Assembly: GCF_000576555.1 (NCBI RefSeq)
Contig: NZ_CP007145.1
Coordinates: 1,922,001 to 1,986,000, forward strand
Source: Hymenobacter swuensis DY53
GTDB lineage: Bacteria > Bacteroidota > Bacteroidia > Cytophagales > Hymenobacteraceae
Direction of reading: 5' to 3'
Length of the DNA stretch: 64,000 nt
The stretch's first letter is position 1, and every line of letters begins with the position of its first letter. The notes beneath the pieces were generated by a model. It did no database searches and had not been told where the DNA came from. It saw only the letters and a list, made by a program, of their open reading frames with translations. The position numbers were made by a program, and so were the translations under genes. Positions 7,508 through 14,823 of this stretch are shown here, in pieces.

Positions 7508-8086
7508 CTACGGTTTACCGTCGATGGGTTGCGGGGTGTAGATCAAATTATCCACCGGGAAGCCCAGCTCGCGGCCTTTGGCTACCAGCATGTCGCGGAG
7601 GTTGCGTTCCATATGGGGGTGGCGGCTCAGAATCCAGAGGTTTTTGCGCTCCGGCTCACCCACCAGCGCATATTGGTAGTCGGAATGGTCCACATCCAGA
7701 ATCCAGTAGTCGCCTTCGAAGGGCCAGAAGAACTGCACTTTGAGGCGGGCATTGGTGGCATCCACGGCGCGGGCTATGGCTGTAGCGGTTTCGGCGGGGC
7801 CGTTGAGGCCTTCTTTGTGACATGTGTTGCGCACGTTTACCTTGCCATCGGGCCGCAGCTTGTAGTGGGCCGTTACGTGCTGGCACCCCTTCTCGAAGCG
7901 GGTGGGTAGCCGGGCCACCTCATACCAGAGGCCAGCGTACTTGTGCAGATCCACATGGGCGACGGTGGGCAGAACCGGGTAGGCTTTGCGGCGCGTGTAA
8001 GCATAGGCAGCTACGCCGGTAGCAATGGCGGCAGCAGCGGCCCCAAGCAGCACGGGTTGGCGACGTTTGAGTAGGTTCTTGGGCAT
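7508..8086 (-). CDS. blc: Lipocalin family protein, Blc-like
   Basis: This 192-residue protein has an N-terminal membrane anchor (residues 11-30, LLGAAAAAIATGVAAYAYT) and no lipobox Cys. A lipocalin barrel follows. The first conserved lipocalin motif is G52-L-W-Y (KYAGLWYEVARLPTRFE), and the others are DYWILDVD and YALVGEPERKNLWILSRHP, as in bacterial lipocalin Blc, which binds fatty acids or lysophospholipids at the envelope. Blc from E. coli is an outer-membrane lipoprotein; this one appears to use a transmembrane anchor or uncleaved signal instead. It is monocistronic. Confidence 0.88.
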   Translation of the reverse strand: MPKNLLKRRQPVLLGAAAAAIATGVAAYAYTRRKAYPVLPTVAHVDLHKYAGLWYEVARLPTRFEKGCQHVTAHYKLRPDGKVNVRNTCHKEGLNGPAETATAIARAVDATNARLKVQFFWPFEGDYWILDVDHSDYQYALVGEPERKNLWILSRHPHMERNLRDMLVAKGRELGFPVDNLIYTPQPIDGKP

Positions 8087-8218
8087 CGGGTTGAGATTAA
8101 GAGTCGCCGCCGTATACGCAAAGCCAACGGTTGCGGCCCAGGAAATTGCAGAGGCGCGCAGAGAACGGAGAATATAGTATTTTCAGGGATTCGAACCTTT
8201 TTCTCAATCGAAGATTTG

Positions 8219-8590
8219 CTACTTCCAGCCCAAGCAAGCTTCCTCGTATTCCCACAATTTTTGGCTCTCTCCGTTAGCCAAAACGTGTTTAATGGGCGGA
8301 TATTCCACGTTTGGGGGGATGTCGAAGGCGACAAGAAGCGAATCGGCATATTGAAACCCAACTCCGCCCAACTTCTCCACCACAGCGGTGCAGGTCTGGC
8401 GTGTGGATTCGGTCCCGAACAGCACTCTTACAACACTGTGGCCCGATTTCACGAGTATGTGCTCAAAATAATGAACCCCTTCGTCGGTTTCGACCGAAAC
8501 CACATCGTATAAGGCGATGTGCTTCGCAAAAAAAGGAATGGAACTCAGGCTGTACCCCAGCCCCACCTGAACTGTGTCTACCATTTCCAC
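8219..8590 (-). CDS. DUF4265 domain protein
   Basis: This protein of about 123 residues resembles DUF4265 in its arrangement: an N-terminal VGLGYSLSSIPFFAKHIALYD-like region, VSVETDEGVHYFEHILVKSGHSVVRVLF, and a C-terminal acidic region ending EYEEACLGWK. The start may be GTG at 8590 or the ATG two codons further in (8584). The TAA of the upstream 85-residue gene is directly adjacent (8591-8593), so the two genes are probably co-transcribed. The function of DUF4265 is not established; some members sit beside contact-dependent toxin genes, but no toxin is visible here. Confidence 0.65.
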   Translation of the reverse strand: MEMVDTVQVGLGYSLSSIPFFAKHIALYDVVSVETDEGVHYFEHILVKSGHSVVRVLFGTESTRQTCTAVVEKLGGVGFQYADSLLVAFDIPPNVEYPPIKHVLANGESQKLWEYEEACLGWK

Positions 8591-8848
8591 TTAGTAAGCT
8601 TGTTCAGTCTCTTCCAAGTATACCAAGGCCACCGGATGATTAGGGAGGGCGGAAAGCGGCTCAAGTGCAGGCATTAGGTTCAGGCGAATGGGATTTTCTT
8701 CAAGACTAAAGTGTATAATACACCGCTGCCAGCGGTTGACGAAAACGTTCGGATTTCTGAGTGCACTAGATTTCTCGTTTTCTGAAAGGATACTCTTTGG
8801 TGGAGACGCAATAATTGTAGTCTCGCCGTTGCTGAAGTTGAGCAGCAC
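8591..8848 (-). CDS. Hypothetical 85-aa protein, GTG start
   Basis: I do not recognise this protein. A TAA four codons upstream limits the frame, and the only usual start is GTG at 8848. Its stop abuts the start of the DUF4265 gene. The sequence has an amphipathic strand-rich look (GETTIIASPPKSI; RWQRCIIHFSLEENPIRL) and no membrane segment or signal. It could be the N-terminal remnant of a longer gene or a partner of the DUF4265 protein. Composition is more AT-rich than the M23 peptidase gene next to it. Confidence 0.45.
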   Translation of the reverse strand: MLLNFSNGETTIIASPPKSILSENEKSSALRNPNVFVNRWQRCIIHFSLEENPIRLNLMPALEPLSALPNHPVALVYLEETEQAY

Positions 8849-8902
8849 CTTAACCGCTTAGCCTCAGCAACGACGAAACTCTATACAGTTCAGAAATCAG
8901 CT

Positions 8903-10912
8903 TTACAACACCAGATTAATCACTTTCTCATTCCCGGCCTGGTCGGTGAGGCGCAGGGTGGCGGGGCCGCGCAGAGGCGGGCCCAACGTGTCGTCACGCT
9001 CCGAGTAGATGATGGCGTTCTTATGCTCGAAGCGCAGCAGGCGGAACTGCCCGTTCACTTCCAGCTTGTAGCTGGCCAGGCCCGAGAGGTCGTCGCCGAC
9101 CTTGAACACCACGCCGCCGGGGCCGCGGCTGATGAGACGGGCTGAGGGCGGAATGGTATCGGTGAGTAGCTTAAACTGGCCGAAGGCTTTGATGGAAGCC
9201 GTGATGCTGCGGCCGTCGGGGCTCCACTTGCCGCCCACGTAGGCCCTGCCGCCCTTGGCTGTAACGCCGTAGATGGCCGTGCGGCGCGGGTCAGCGGCCG
9301 GGGTTTCGGGCTTGAGGGTGAGGGCCAGGGTTTCGTAGAGCGGCGTGCGGGGCAGATGTACCGTCCAGAGGCCCTGCTTGTAGCTGGTCTGCACGTACAG
9401 CGTGTCGAAAAGCGTTTTTGGTCCAAAACCCAGCGCTAAGTTGGCCGTGCTGAAGCCAAACTCCCGGCCCGAGGGAATCAGGGCCTGCCGGTCAAACCGC
9501 TTGGTGATGCGCCCGAACTGCAAGGAGTCGGGGCGGCCGGCGCGCAGGTCGTAGAGGTACACGTTCTGGCTTTGCTCAGTGTAGCTGGGCTTGAGCGTGA
9601 GGCGGCGGTTGCCTTTGAACAGCGTCAGATTCCCGCCTACGGCCGCCGTATCGGGGTCGGCGGCGGTGGCTACCAACAGGTTGCGGCTGATATCGTAACG
9701 CAGGGCCGGGGTTTTCACGGCCGCCGAGCGGGTTTTGCGGTAGCCGGCCTCGGTGCCGCGCAGCACGAAACGTAGCGGCGTGAGGTTGCCGTAGGAGTCG
9801 CTCAGGCGCACTTCTACGGCGTAGAGCTGGCCCGGTTCCACGCGCAGCTTGCCCTTACCGGGGCCGGTGGTGTACATGCTCAGGTCGTTGCCGTCGTCCA
9901 CGAAAAGCCGCTCCAGCTGCCGCCCCTGGGTGGCGCGCCACTCATAATCCAGGTGGCGGTTGATCTGGCGGGAGCCTTCCGGAAACGGAATGTCATCAAT
10001 AACATGCTGGTAGTGCGGCTGCCCATTCACCAGTACCTCCACTTTCTGAATGCCGTTCTTGTTCCACACCTGATCGAACCTATCGAAGCCCTGCATGAGC
10101 AGGCCCACGGTGCCGTTGGCCGCAATGGTATCGGCCCACACGTAGCCGCCGCCGTTAGGTAGGGGCGGAGCTTTCGGCAGGAAAATCGACTTGCCGAACT
10201 TGCCCTGTACCCGGGCGTCAATGCTCAGGGCTTCCACTCCAAAAGCCAGCAAGGTGGGCGCTACGTGGTCCTGGATTTCGGAGAAGCCGCCCCATTGCAG
10301 CGGGTTAAGCTGCGCGTCCTGGGCCGTGCGCACCTCCCAGTGCAGGTGGGGCCCCGCCGAGCCGCCGGTATTGCCTGAAAGCGCCACCACTTCGCCGCGC
10401 TTCACCGGAAATTGGTCGGGCTTAAAGAACAGCTCCAGGTCGTAGGTCTGCTTTTCATACTGGCGGCGGCGCAGCTCCTCGGCCACGGGGCCTTTGAAGC
10501 GGTTCAGGTGGCCGTACACCGTGGTCAGGCCGTTGGGGTGGGTGATGTAGAGCACGTTGCCGTAGCCGTAGCTGCTCTGCTTCATGCGCGAGATGTAGCC
10601 GTCGGCCGAGGCGTATACGGGCAGGTCTACCCGGCCGTCGGTTTTGATGTCGAGGCCGCCGTGGAAGTGGTTGGGGCGCAGCTCGCCCATACTGCCGGCC
10701 AGAAAATTCTGCTGGCCGGGCTTAATCGGGAACAGAAAATAGCCCTGGGGTACTTCAGGGCGGCGGGATGTGGTGGCAGGAGTAGGCTTAGGCTTGGCAG
10801 CCGAATCGGGCTCCTGCCCACCGCAGGCTGCGGGCTGCAACCCCAGCAGCAGCAAAAACGGCCACGCCACGCTCAGCAGACGCGGCGGCCGGGTAAACAA
10901 AGAATCGGGCAT
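8903..10912 (-). CDS. M23 (LytM) family metallopeptidase, secreted
   Basis: This 669-residue protein has an N-terminal export signal (residues 10-30, FLLLLGLQPAAC; C30 may be lipidated, although Pro at -3 is unusual). The LytM domain spans about residues 75-195, with zinc ligands in HFHGGLD (H84, D88) and HLHW (H191), and a further His in VYGHL (H135). About 60 residues are inserted between the two halves of the zinc site. The remaining ~470 residues are beta-rich, immunoglobulin-like. It probably cleaves peptidoglycan cross-links or acts as a divisome/envelope regulator in the periplasm. It is monocistronic; the gap upstream is filled by a repeat. Confidence 0.9.
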   Translation of the reverse strand: MPDSLFTRPPRLLSVAWPFLLLLGLQPAACGGQEPDSAAKPKPTPATTSRRPEVPQGYFLFPIKPGQQNFLAGSMGELRPNHFHGGLDIKTDGRVDLPVYASADGYISRMKQSSYGYGNVLYITHPNGLTTVYGHLNRFKGPVAEELRRRQYEKQTYDLELFFKPDQFPVKRGEVVALSGNTGGSAGPHLHWEVRTAQDAQLNPLQWGGFSEIQDHVAPTLLAFGVEALSIDARVQGKFGKSIFLPKAPPLPNGGGYVWADTIAANGTVGLLMQGFDRFDQVWNKNGIQKVEVLVNGQPHYQHVIDDIPFPEGSRQINRHLDYEWRATQGRQLERLFVDDGNDLSMYTTGPGKGKLRVEPGQLYAVEVRLSDSYGNLTPLRFVLRGTEAGYRKTRSAAVKTPALRYDISRNLLVATAADPDTAAVGGNLTLFKGNRRLTLKPSYTEQSQNVYLYDLRAGRPDSLQFGRITKRFDRQALIPSGREFGFSTANLALGFGPKTLFDTLYVQTSYKQGLWTVHLPRTPLYETLALTLKPETPAADPRRTAIYGVTAKGGRAYVGGKWSPDGRSITASIKAFGQFKLLTDTIPPSARLISRGPGGVVFKVGDDLSGLASYKLEVNGQFRLLRFEHKNAIIYSERDDTLGPPLRGPATLRLTDQAGNEKVINLVL

Positions 10913-11027
10913 TCAGAAAAGGAAATCGGCAGCAGAAGGAAAGGAAAACGGTGCCGCAGCAACGCCGCAACCCGGCACAATCGTGCCTTGGCGGATGGGA
11001 AATGGTGAACGGATTTGTAAACGCAGC

Positions 11028-11218
11028 ACGTCACTCCGGGCTTGCCGGGGAATCTCGCGGGCTGACGTTGTGGTGATAACCGCTCCATAGCCCAGGGTTT
11101 AAACCCTGGGCTAGTGAATCGTTCAGCCGGAACAGTGGAAATCGGACGCCCGATGAAGCTTGGTGGTTAGCCTGGCAACGTCAGCACGCGAGATTAGTCG
11201 CGGGGCTCGGAATGACGT
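11028..11218. repeat. Diverged 43-bp inverted repeat in a 339-bp gap
   Basis: Arms 11028-11070 and 11176-11218 are reverse complements with scattered mismatches; conserved blocks are ACGTCAnTCCG, AATCTCGCG and GCTGACGTTG. The perfect palindrome at 11088-11113 sits inside. This composite occupies most of 10913-11251, between the M23 gene start and the FAH gene end. I see no gene in the gap; the first ~115 nt next to the M23 gene must hold its promoter. Confidence 0.65.
11088..11113. repeat. Perfect 26-bp palindrome
   Basis: TAGCCCAGGGTTT followed directly by its reverse complement AAACCCTGGGCTA, with no loop. It is nested within the larger inverted repeat at 11028-11218. A weaker relative (GCTCAGGGCCTAAGCCTGAG) occurs at about 28758-28777. 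Confidence 0.7.
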
Positions 11219-11251
11219 TCAACAGACCTACTTCAATGACGTTCCGTAGGC

Positions 11252-11866
11252 CTACTTCACGGCTAAGTTAAACATCTTGTCCTCACCGATGAAGCCCACC
11301 AGTTGGTCGTTGATTTTGACGGGGCCGACGCCGCTGGGGGTGCCGGTGAAGATCAGGTCGCCCATTTTCAGGGTGATGAATTGGGAGATGTAGCTGATGA
11401 TTTTCGAGAAATCGTGGAGCATGAGGCTGGAGTTGCCCTGTTGGCGCACCTCGCCGTTTACTTCCAGCCGGAAATCAATGTTCTTCAGGTCGGGAAATTC
11501 GGCTACGGGCTTGAACTCCTGGGAAATTGGGGCCGAGCCGTCGAAGCCCTTGGCCAGTTCCCAGGGCAGGCCTTTGCTTTTGAGCTGGCTTTGCAGGTCG
11601 CGGGCCGTGAAATCAATGCCCAGCCCGATGGCGTCGAAATAAGTGGGCGCAAACTTCTCCTCGATGTTCTTGCCATTCTTGCAGATACGCAGCACCAGCT
11701 CTACTTCGTAGTGAATATCCTGGGAGAAATCGGGCAGGAAGAAGGGCTGGTTGCGCTGGAGCAAAGCCGTGTCGGGCTTGGCGAAGATGACGGGCGCGGC
11801 GGGCGTTTCGTTCTGGAGTTCGGCAATATGGTCGGCGTAATTGCGGCCGATGCAGAGGATTTTCAT
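11252..11866 (-). CDS. Fumarylacetoacetate hydrolase (FAH) family protein
   Basis: This 204-residue protein is a short FAH-fold enzyme. KILCIGRNYADHIAELQNE opens the fold, and the metal site is built from HYEVELVLRI (two Glu), GIDFTARDLQ (Asp) and the WELAKGFDGSAP substrate loop. GDLIFTGTPSGVGP near the end is the family hallmark. Members hydrolyse or decarboxylate beta-diketo or oxaloacetate-type acids; those with this short architecture resemble acylpyruvases and oxaloacetate decarboxylases. It is cytoplasmic. It stands alone, with the next gene divergent. Confidence 0.9.
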   Translation of the reverse strand: MKILCIGRNYADHIAELQNETPAAPVIFAKPDTALLQRNQPFFLPDFSQDIHYEVELVLRICKNGKNIEEKFAPTYFDAIGLGIDFTARDLQSQLKSKGLPWELAKGFDGSAPISQEFKPVAEFPDLKNIDFRLEVNGEVRQQGNSSLMLHDFSKIISYISQFITLKMGDLIFTGTPSGVGPVKINDQLVGFIGEDKMFNLAVK

Positions 11867-12119
11867 GCTCAGGGAGTTGGAAGTGTAACGGCCGCCCGAA
11901 GACGGCCAAAGGGCATGCGACCGGTAATAAAGGCGGGCAGGCGGTCAAAAATAGCGTTTAATTCGTGGGCCGGAAACCTCAACCGGGCTCCTTTTTACGG
12001 CTGTAGGCCGCCGCGCAAACATTTTGCCCACCGCCGCACGTATAGTACCCCGGGCCAGCAAGTGTCTGCTTGCGGACCGGTTCCGTTCCCGCTTTCCTTT
12101 CTCTCAATTGCCTACTCTC

Positions 12120-12914
12120 ATGCTCAAGAAAATTGCCCTCGCCAGCTGCCTGCTCGTAGCCGCGGGCTGCGCCACGGTTCCCATCACCGGCCGGCGGCAG
12201 CTCAGCCTCGTTTCCGACACCGAAATGAATACGATGGCAGCCACGGAGTATCAGAAAGTGCTTTCCAGTAGCCGGGTAGTGACCAGCGGGGAACAGGCGG
12301 CTATGGTAAAGCGGGTGGGCCTGCGCATTCAGCAGGCCGTGGAGCAGTATTTCAGCCAGCGCGGCGAGCAGGCGCAACTGGAAGGCTACCAGTGGGAGTT
12401 CAACCTCCTCGATGACAAACAGGAAAATGCCTGGTGCATGCCCGGCGGCAAGGTGGCCGTGTACACCGGCATTCTGCCCATCACCCAGGATGAAACCGGC
12501 CTGGCCGTGGTAATGGGCCACGAAATTGCCCACGCCGTAGCCCGCCACAGTTCGGAGCGGATGAGCCAGCAGATGGCGGCCCAGAACCTGGGCAGTATTG
12601 CTTCAGCGGCCGTAGGGCAAACGCCCACGCTTACCCAGAATGTGTTTCTGCAGGCGGTGGGCGTAGGTTCTTCGCTGGGGTTGCTGAAATACGGCCGCAG
12701 CCAGGAGTCGGAAGCCGACCACCTGGGGCTGATTTTTATGGCTATGGCCGGCTACAACCCTGATACGGCCGTGCAGTTCTGGCAGCGCATGGATGCCCGC
12801 GAGAATGCTGCCTCACCCCCCGAGTTCCTTTCTACGCACCCTTCCAACGGCACCCGTATTGCGGGTATTCAAAAGGAGTTGCCGGAAGCCCGTACTTACT
12901 ACAAAGCCCGCTAA
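12120..12914 (+). CDS. M48 family lipoprotein metalloprotease
   Basis: This 264-residue protein starts at ATG 12120 with a lipoprotein signal whose lipobox VAAGC places the lipidated Cys at residue 17. The M48 catalytic motif is H134-E-I-A-H138, with the third zinc ligand E198 in SQESEADHLG. Between them, ENAWCMPGGKVAVYTGIL is the edge strand typical of the BepA/LoiP group. These periplasmic proteases clear misassembled outer-membrane proteins. It is followed 24 nt later by another small lipoprotein gene in the same direction, probably co-transcribed. An upstream in-frame start at 12024 would give a 32-residue non-signal extension and is rejected. Confidence 0.92.
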   Translation: MLKKIALASCLLVAAGCATVPITGRRQLSLVSDTEMNTMAATEYQKVLSSSRVVTSGEQAAMVKRVGLRIQQAVEQYFSQRGEQAQLEGYQWEFNLLDDKQENAWCMPGGKVAVYTGILPITQDETGLAVVMGHEIAHAVARHSSERMSQQMAAQNLGSIASAAVGQTPTLTQNVFLQAVGVGSSLGLLKYGRSQESEADHLGLIFMAMAGYNPDTAVQFWQRMDARENAASPPEFLSTHPSNGTRIAGIQKELPEARTYYKAR

Positions 12915-12938
12915 ACTTGGCTGGTTGAACCTATCCTG

Positions 12939-13502
12939 ATGAATCGTATTCTGCGTATTGCGCTGGCCTCTGTACCGGTAACGGTGCTGCTGGCGGGCTT
13001 GAGTGCCTGTGAAACCTCCAAGCGGGGCTTTCCGGAAATGAGCACCCCCACCACCGATACCGACGAAATGCGCCGCAAGCGCGAAGTAGTCAGCAAACAG
13101 ATAGCGGAAGTAGCCGAGGGGAAAATTCGCTATATCATGCCCCGCGAGCAGCTTTCCGCCGCTTTTACCCGGCAGTTCGGCGACGGTACGGCCATCGACA
13201 AAACCGTTATCCGCAAAGTGCAGGAAACGCCCAAGGATAAGGCGGTGTACTACCTAGTGGGTATGGGGCTGCGCAACGGCATGTACCGGGCTATGGCCCT
13301 GCCGCTGCAAACGTCGTCGGACAACAGCCTGTATCTGCCTTCTAACTCGGCCCGCTACATTATTACGGGCGTAGGTTGCACGTTCTGTTTCTTCAACTTC
13401 GAGAAAAATGAAATTGTGGGCACCACCTGCGAGGAAAACTCCGGTGGCAGCCGTTGCGACCTGCGTGTGGAATCCAACAACACCTTTTTCGTACGCAAAT
13501 AG
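12939..13502 (+). CDS. Small lipoprotein of unknown function
   Basis: This 187-residue protein has a lipoprotein signal with lipobox LSAC (Cys24). The mature part contains a charged helical stretch (residues 45-65) and a C-terminal domain with four Cys in GVGCTFCFF, GTTCEENSGGSRC, which could form disulfides in the periplasm. No family is recognised. It follows the M48 protease by 24 nt and precedes a 37-codon reading frame by 2 nt; the three may form one operon. A role as partner or substrate of the protease is only a guess from position. Confidence 0.7.
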   Translation: MNRILRIALASVPVTVLLAGLSACETSKRGFPEMSTPTTDTDEMRRKREVVSKQIAEVAEGKIRYIMPREQLSAAFTRQFGDGTAIDKTVIRKVQETPKDKAVYYLVGMGLRNGMYRAMALPLQTSSDNSLYLPSNSARYIITGVGCTFCFFNFEKNEIVGTTCEENSGGSRCDLRVESNNTFFVRK

Positions 13503-13504
13503 CC

Positions 13505-13618
13505 ATGCTTAGCCGCAAATGGATTATGCGCCTTTCACTCACGGCTTTGGCCCTACTGCTTACTACGGATAAGCGGCGTCCAAAGCCGGCTGCGGATAAA
13601 CCGGAAAATCCGCAGTAG
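13505..13618 (+). CDS. Possible 37-aa small membrane peptide
   Basis: ATG 13505 lies 2 nt after the stop of the lipoprotein gene and opens a 37-codon frame: a basic start (MLSRKWIMRLS), a hydrophobic stretch LTALALLLTT, then a Lys/Pro-rich tail ending PENPQ. Tight spacing supports translation, but the peptide is too short to judge by composition. It could equally be a chance frame in the 3' leader. Confidence 0.35.
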   Translation: MLSRKWIMRLSLTALALLLTTDKRRPKPAADKPENPQ

Positions 13619-13700
13619 CCGGGGATTTTTAGGGTAAAGAACTTGGTCTAGAACAGTTGATGTGCGTATACACTGGGCTACTTACTTTCCTTTCCCAGCC

Positions 13701-13952
13701 ATGCACAACAATTCCACCGTCAATAGCACTCAGCTGGTTCGCTACCATTTGCAACTGTCGCCGGCAGTAGAGGAGCCGCAACTGATAAAAGCCCGCGCGC
13801 TGCTCACCGAACAAGGATTCCTAGTAGATCAGCTTACTTCCGACGAAGCTGTGGTGGCCTCTATACAAGGCGCCGACCCCGATTGGCAACCCACTCGAGA
13901 AGGGTTTCGGCGATTAGGAAGCGGCGTCGTCCATATCACCACCGCTGAATAA
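13701..13952 (+). CDS. Hypothetical 83-aa protein
   Basis: ATG 13701 (MHNNSTVNS) opens an 83-residue protein with a fold that looks like alternating helices and strands (VRYHLQLSPAVEEPQLIKA, FLVDQLTSDEAVVASI, RLGSGVVHITTAE). It has no signal or membrane segment and no recognised family. A strong terminator follows at 13967-14001, which supports a real transcription unit ending here. An in-frame ATG at 13662 is less likely. Confidence 0.55.
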   Translation: MHNNSTVNSTQLVRYHLQLSPAVEEPQLIKARALLTEQGFLVDQLTSDEAVVASIQGADPDWQPTREGFRRLGSGVVHITTAE

Positions 13953-13966
13953 GCGCACTATATTAC

Positions 13967-14001
13967 ACAACAGGCCCCGTCAATTTGGCGGGGCCTGTTG
14001 T
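13967..14001. terminator. Hairpin terminator, 13-bp stem
   Basis: ACAACAGGCCCCG pairs perfectly with CGGGGCCTGTTGT across a 9-nt loop. It lies between the convergent 83-residue gene and alpha/beta hydrolase gene and could serve both. No long T tract follows, as is common in Bacteroidota. Confidence 0.7.
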
Positions 14002-14049
14002 GCTTATAGCGGATAAAAGGCAAGCGGTTGAGCAAACCAATACTACGTG

Positions 14050-14760
14050 CTACACCATGCCTTCCTCCACCAACTCCACAAACCGTGCGATGCGGTTCAC
14101 CAGCAAATCGGGGTTGACTTTTTCCAGCGGGTGGGGCGTGTTCATGATAATTTCGAAAGTGGCACGGGGCATGTGGTCGACGTAGGAGCGGGAGGCATCC
14201 ACGCCGGCCGTTGTGTCCAGCTCGCCCACCAGCACCTGTACAGGTACTTCCAGTTCGGCCAAGTTAGCTGCCGTGAGCAGCGGCGCATCCCCGAGGCCGC
14301 GCAATAGGCCCGTGGTAGCAGCCAGCAGCTCGGGTAGCGGGGTAGGGGCGTGCAGTTGCTCCAGTTGGCTGGCAAACTGCGGCACTTTCTCCCGCATACC
14401 GGCCGCGTCCAGAAAGCGGGTTTCCAGCGCCGCAGTACCCGGCGTCCAGTCAAATTTAGTACCCAGCGTGGTGATGCTGCTGAATAGTTCCGGCCATGCC
14501 ACAGCGGCCGTCAGGGTTGCGTAGCCACCCATGCTGTACCCGAATACGTGTACCGGCGGCAGGTTGTGGGCGAGAATAAACTGTCGGATTTCCTGCGCCA
14601 GCTCCTTCATCGAGAAACCAGTAGTCGCCAGCGGCCGGCCACCGTGGCCAGTGAAAGAAAAGGAATGCACATCATAGAACGGAGGCAGTTCCCGCTTCAG
14701 AAACTTCAGCTGCGCTTCCGAGCCCAGAGCCCCATGCAGGAGCAGAATGGTATGTTTCAT
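14050..14760 (-). CDS. Alpha/beta hydrolase
   Basis: This 236-residue protein has the alpha/beta hydrolase fold. The oxyanion region is LLLHGALG, the nucleophile elbow is G-Y-S76-M-G-G, the acid is the Asp in VGELDTTAG and the base is the His in NTPHPLEKV. It has no signal peptide. The size and the GHG-R cap start (FSFTGHGGRP) resemble small esterases and MenH-type enzymes, but the substrate cannot be fixed. The chosen ATG 14760 (MKHTILLLHG) puts the first strand at the N-terminus as usual; ATG 14775 is also possible. It lies 63 nt after the start-proximal end of mpl's neighbour gene and shares its strand. Confidence 0.85.
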   Translation of the reverse strand: MKHTILLLHGALGSEAQLKFLKRELPPFYDVHSFSFTGHGGRPLATTGFSMKELAQEIRQFILAHNLPPVHVFGYSMGGYATLTAAVAWPELFSSITTLGTKFDWTPGTAALETRFLDAAGMREKVPQFASQLEQLHAPTPLPELLAATTGLLRGLGDAPLLTAANLAELEVPVQVLVGELDTTAGVDASRSYVDHMPRATFEIIMNTPHPLEKVNPDLLVNRIARFVELVEEGMV

Positions 14761-14823
14761 GCGTTGACGGCTCAACTGCCAACCGGCACTTCACGGAAAA
14801 GCCGGCCGACAGACAAGCGTAAG

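Noticed and set aside
8219-8848. Toxin-antitoxin pair
   Set aside because: The sizes and adjacency would fit, but neither protein shows a toxin or antitoxin motif, and one of them resembles DUF4265.
10913-11027. Extra small gene upstream of the M23 peptidase
   Set aside because: Open frames here overlap the repeat or the signal peptide region and lack coding character.
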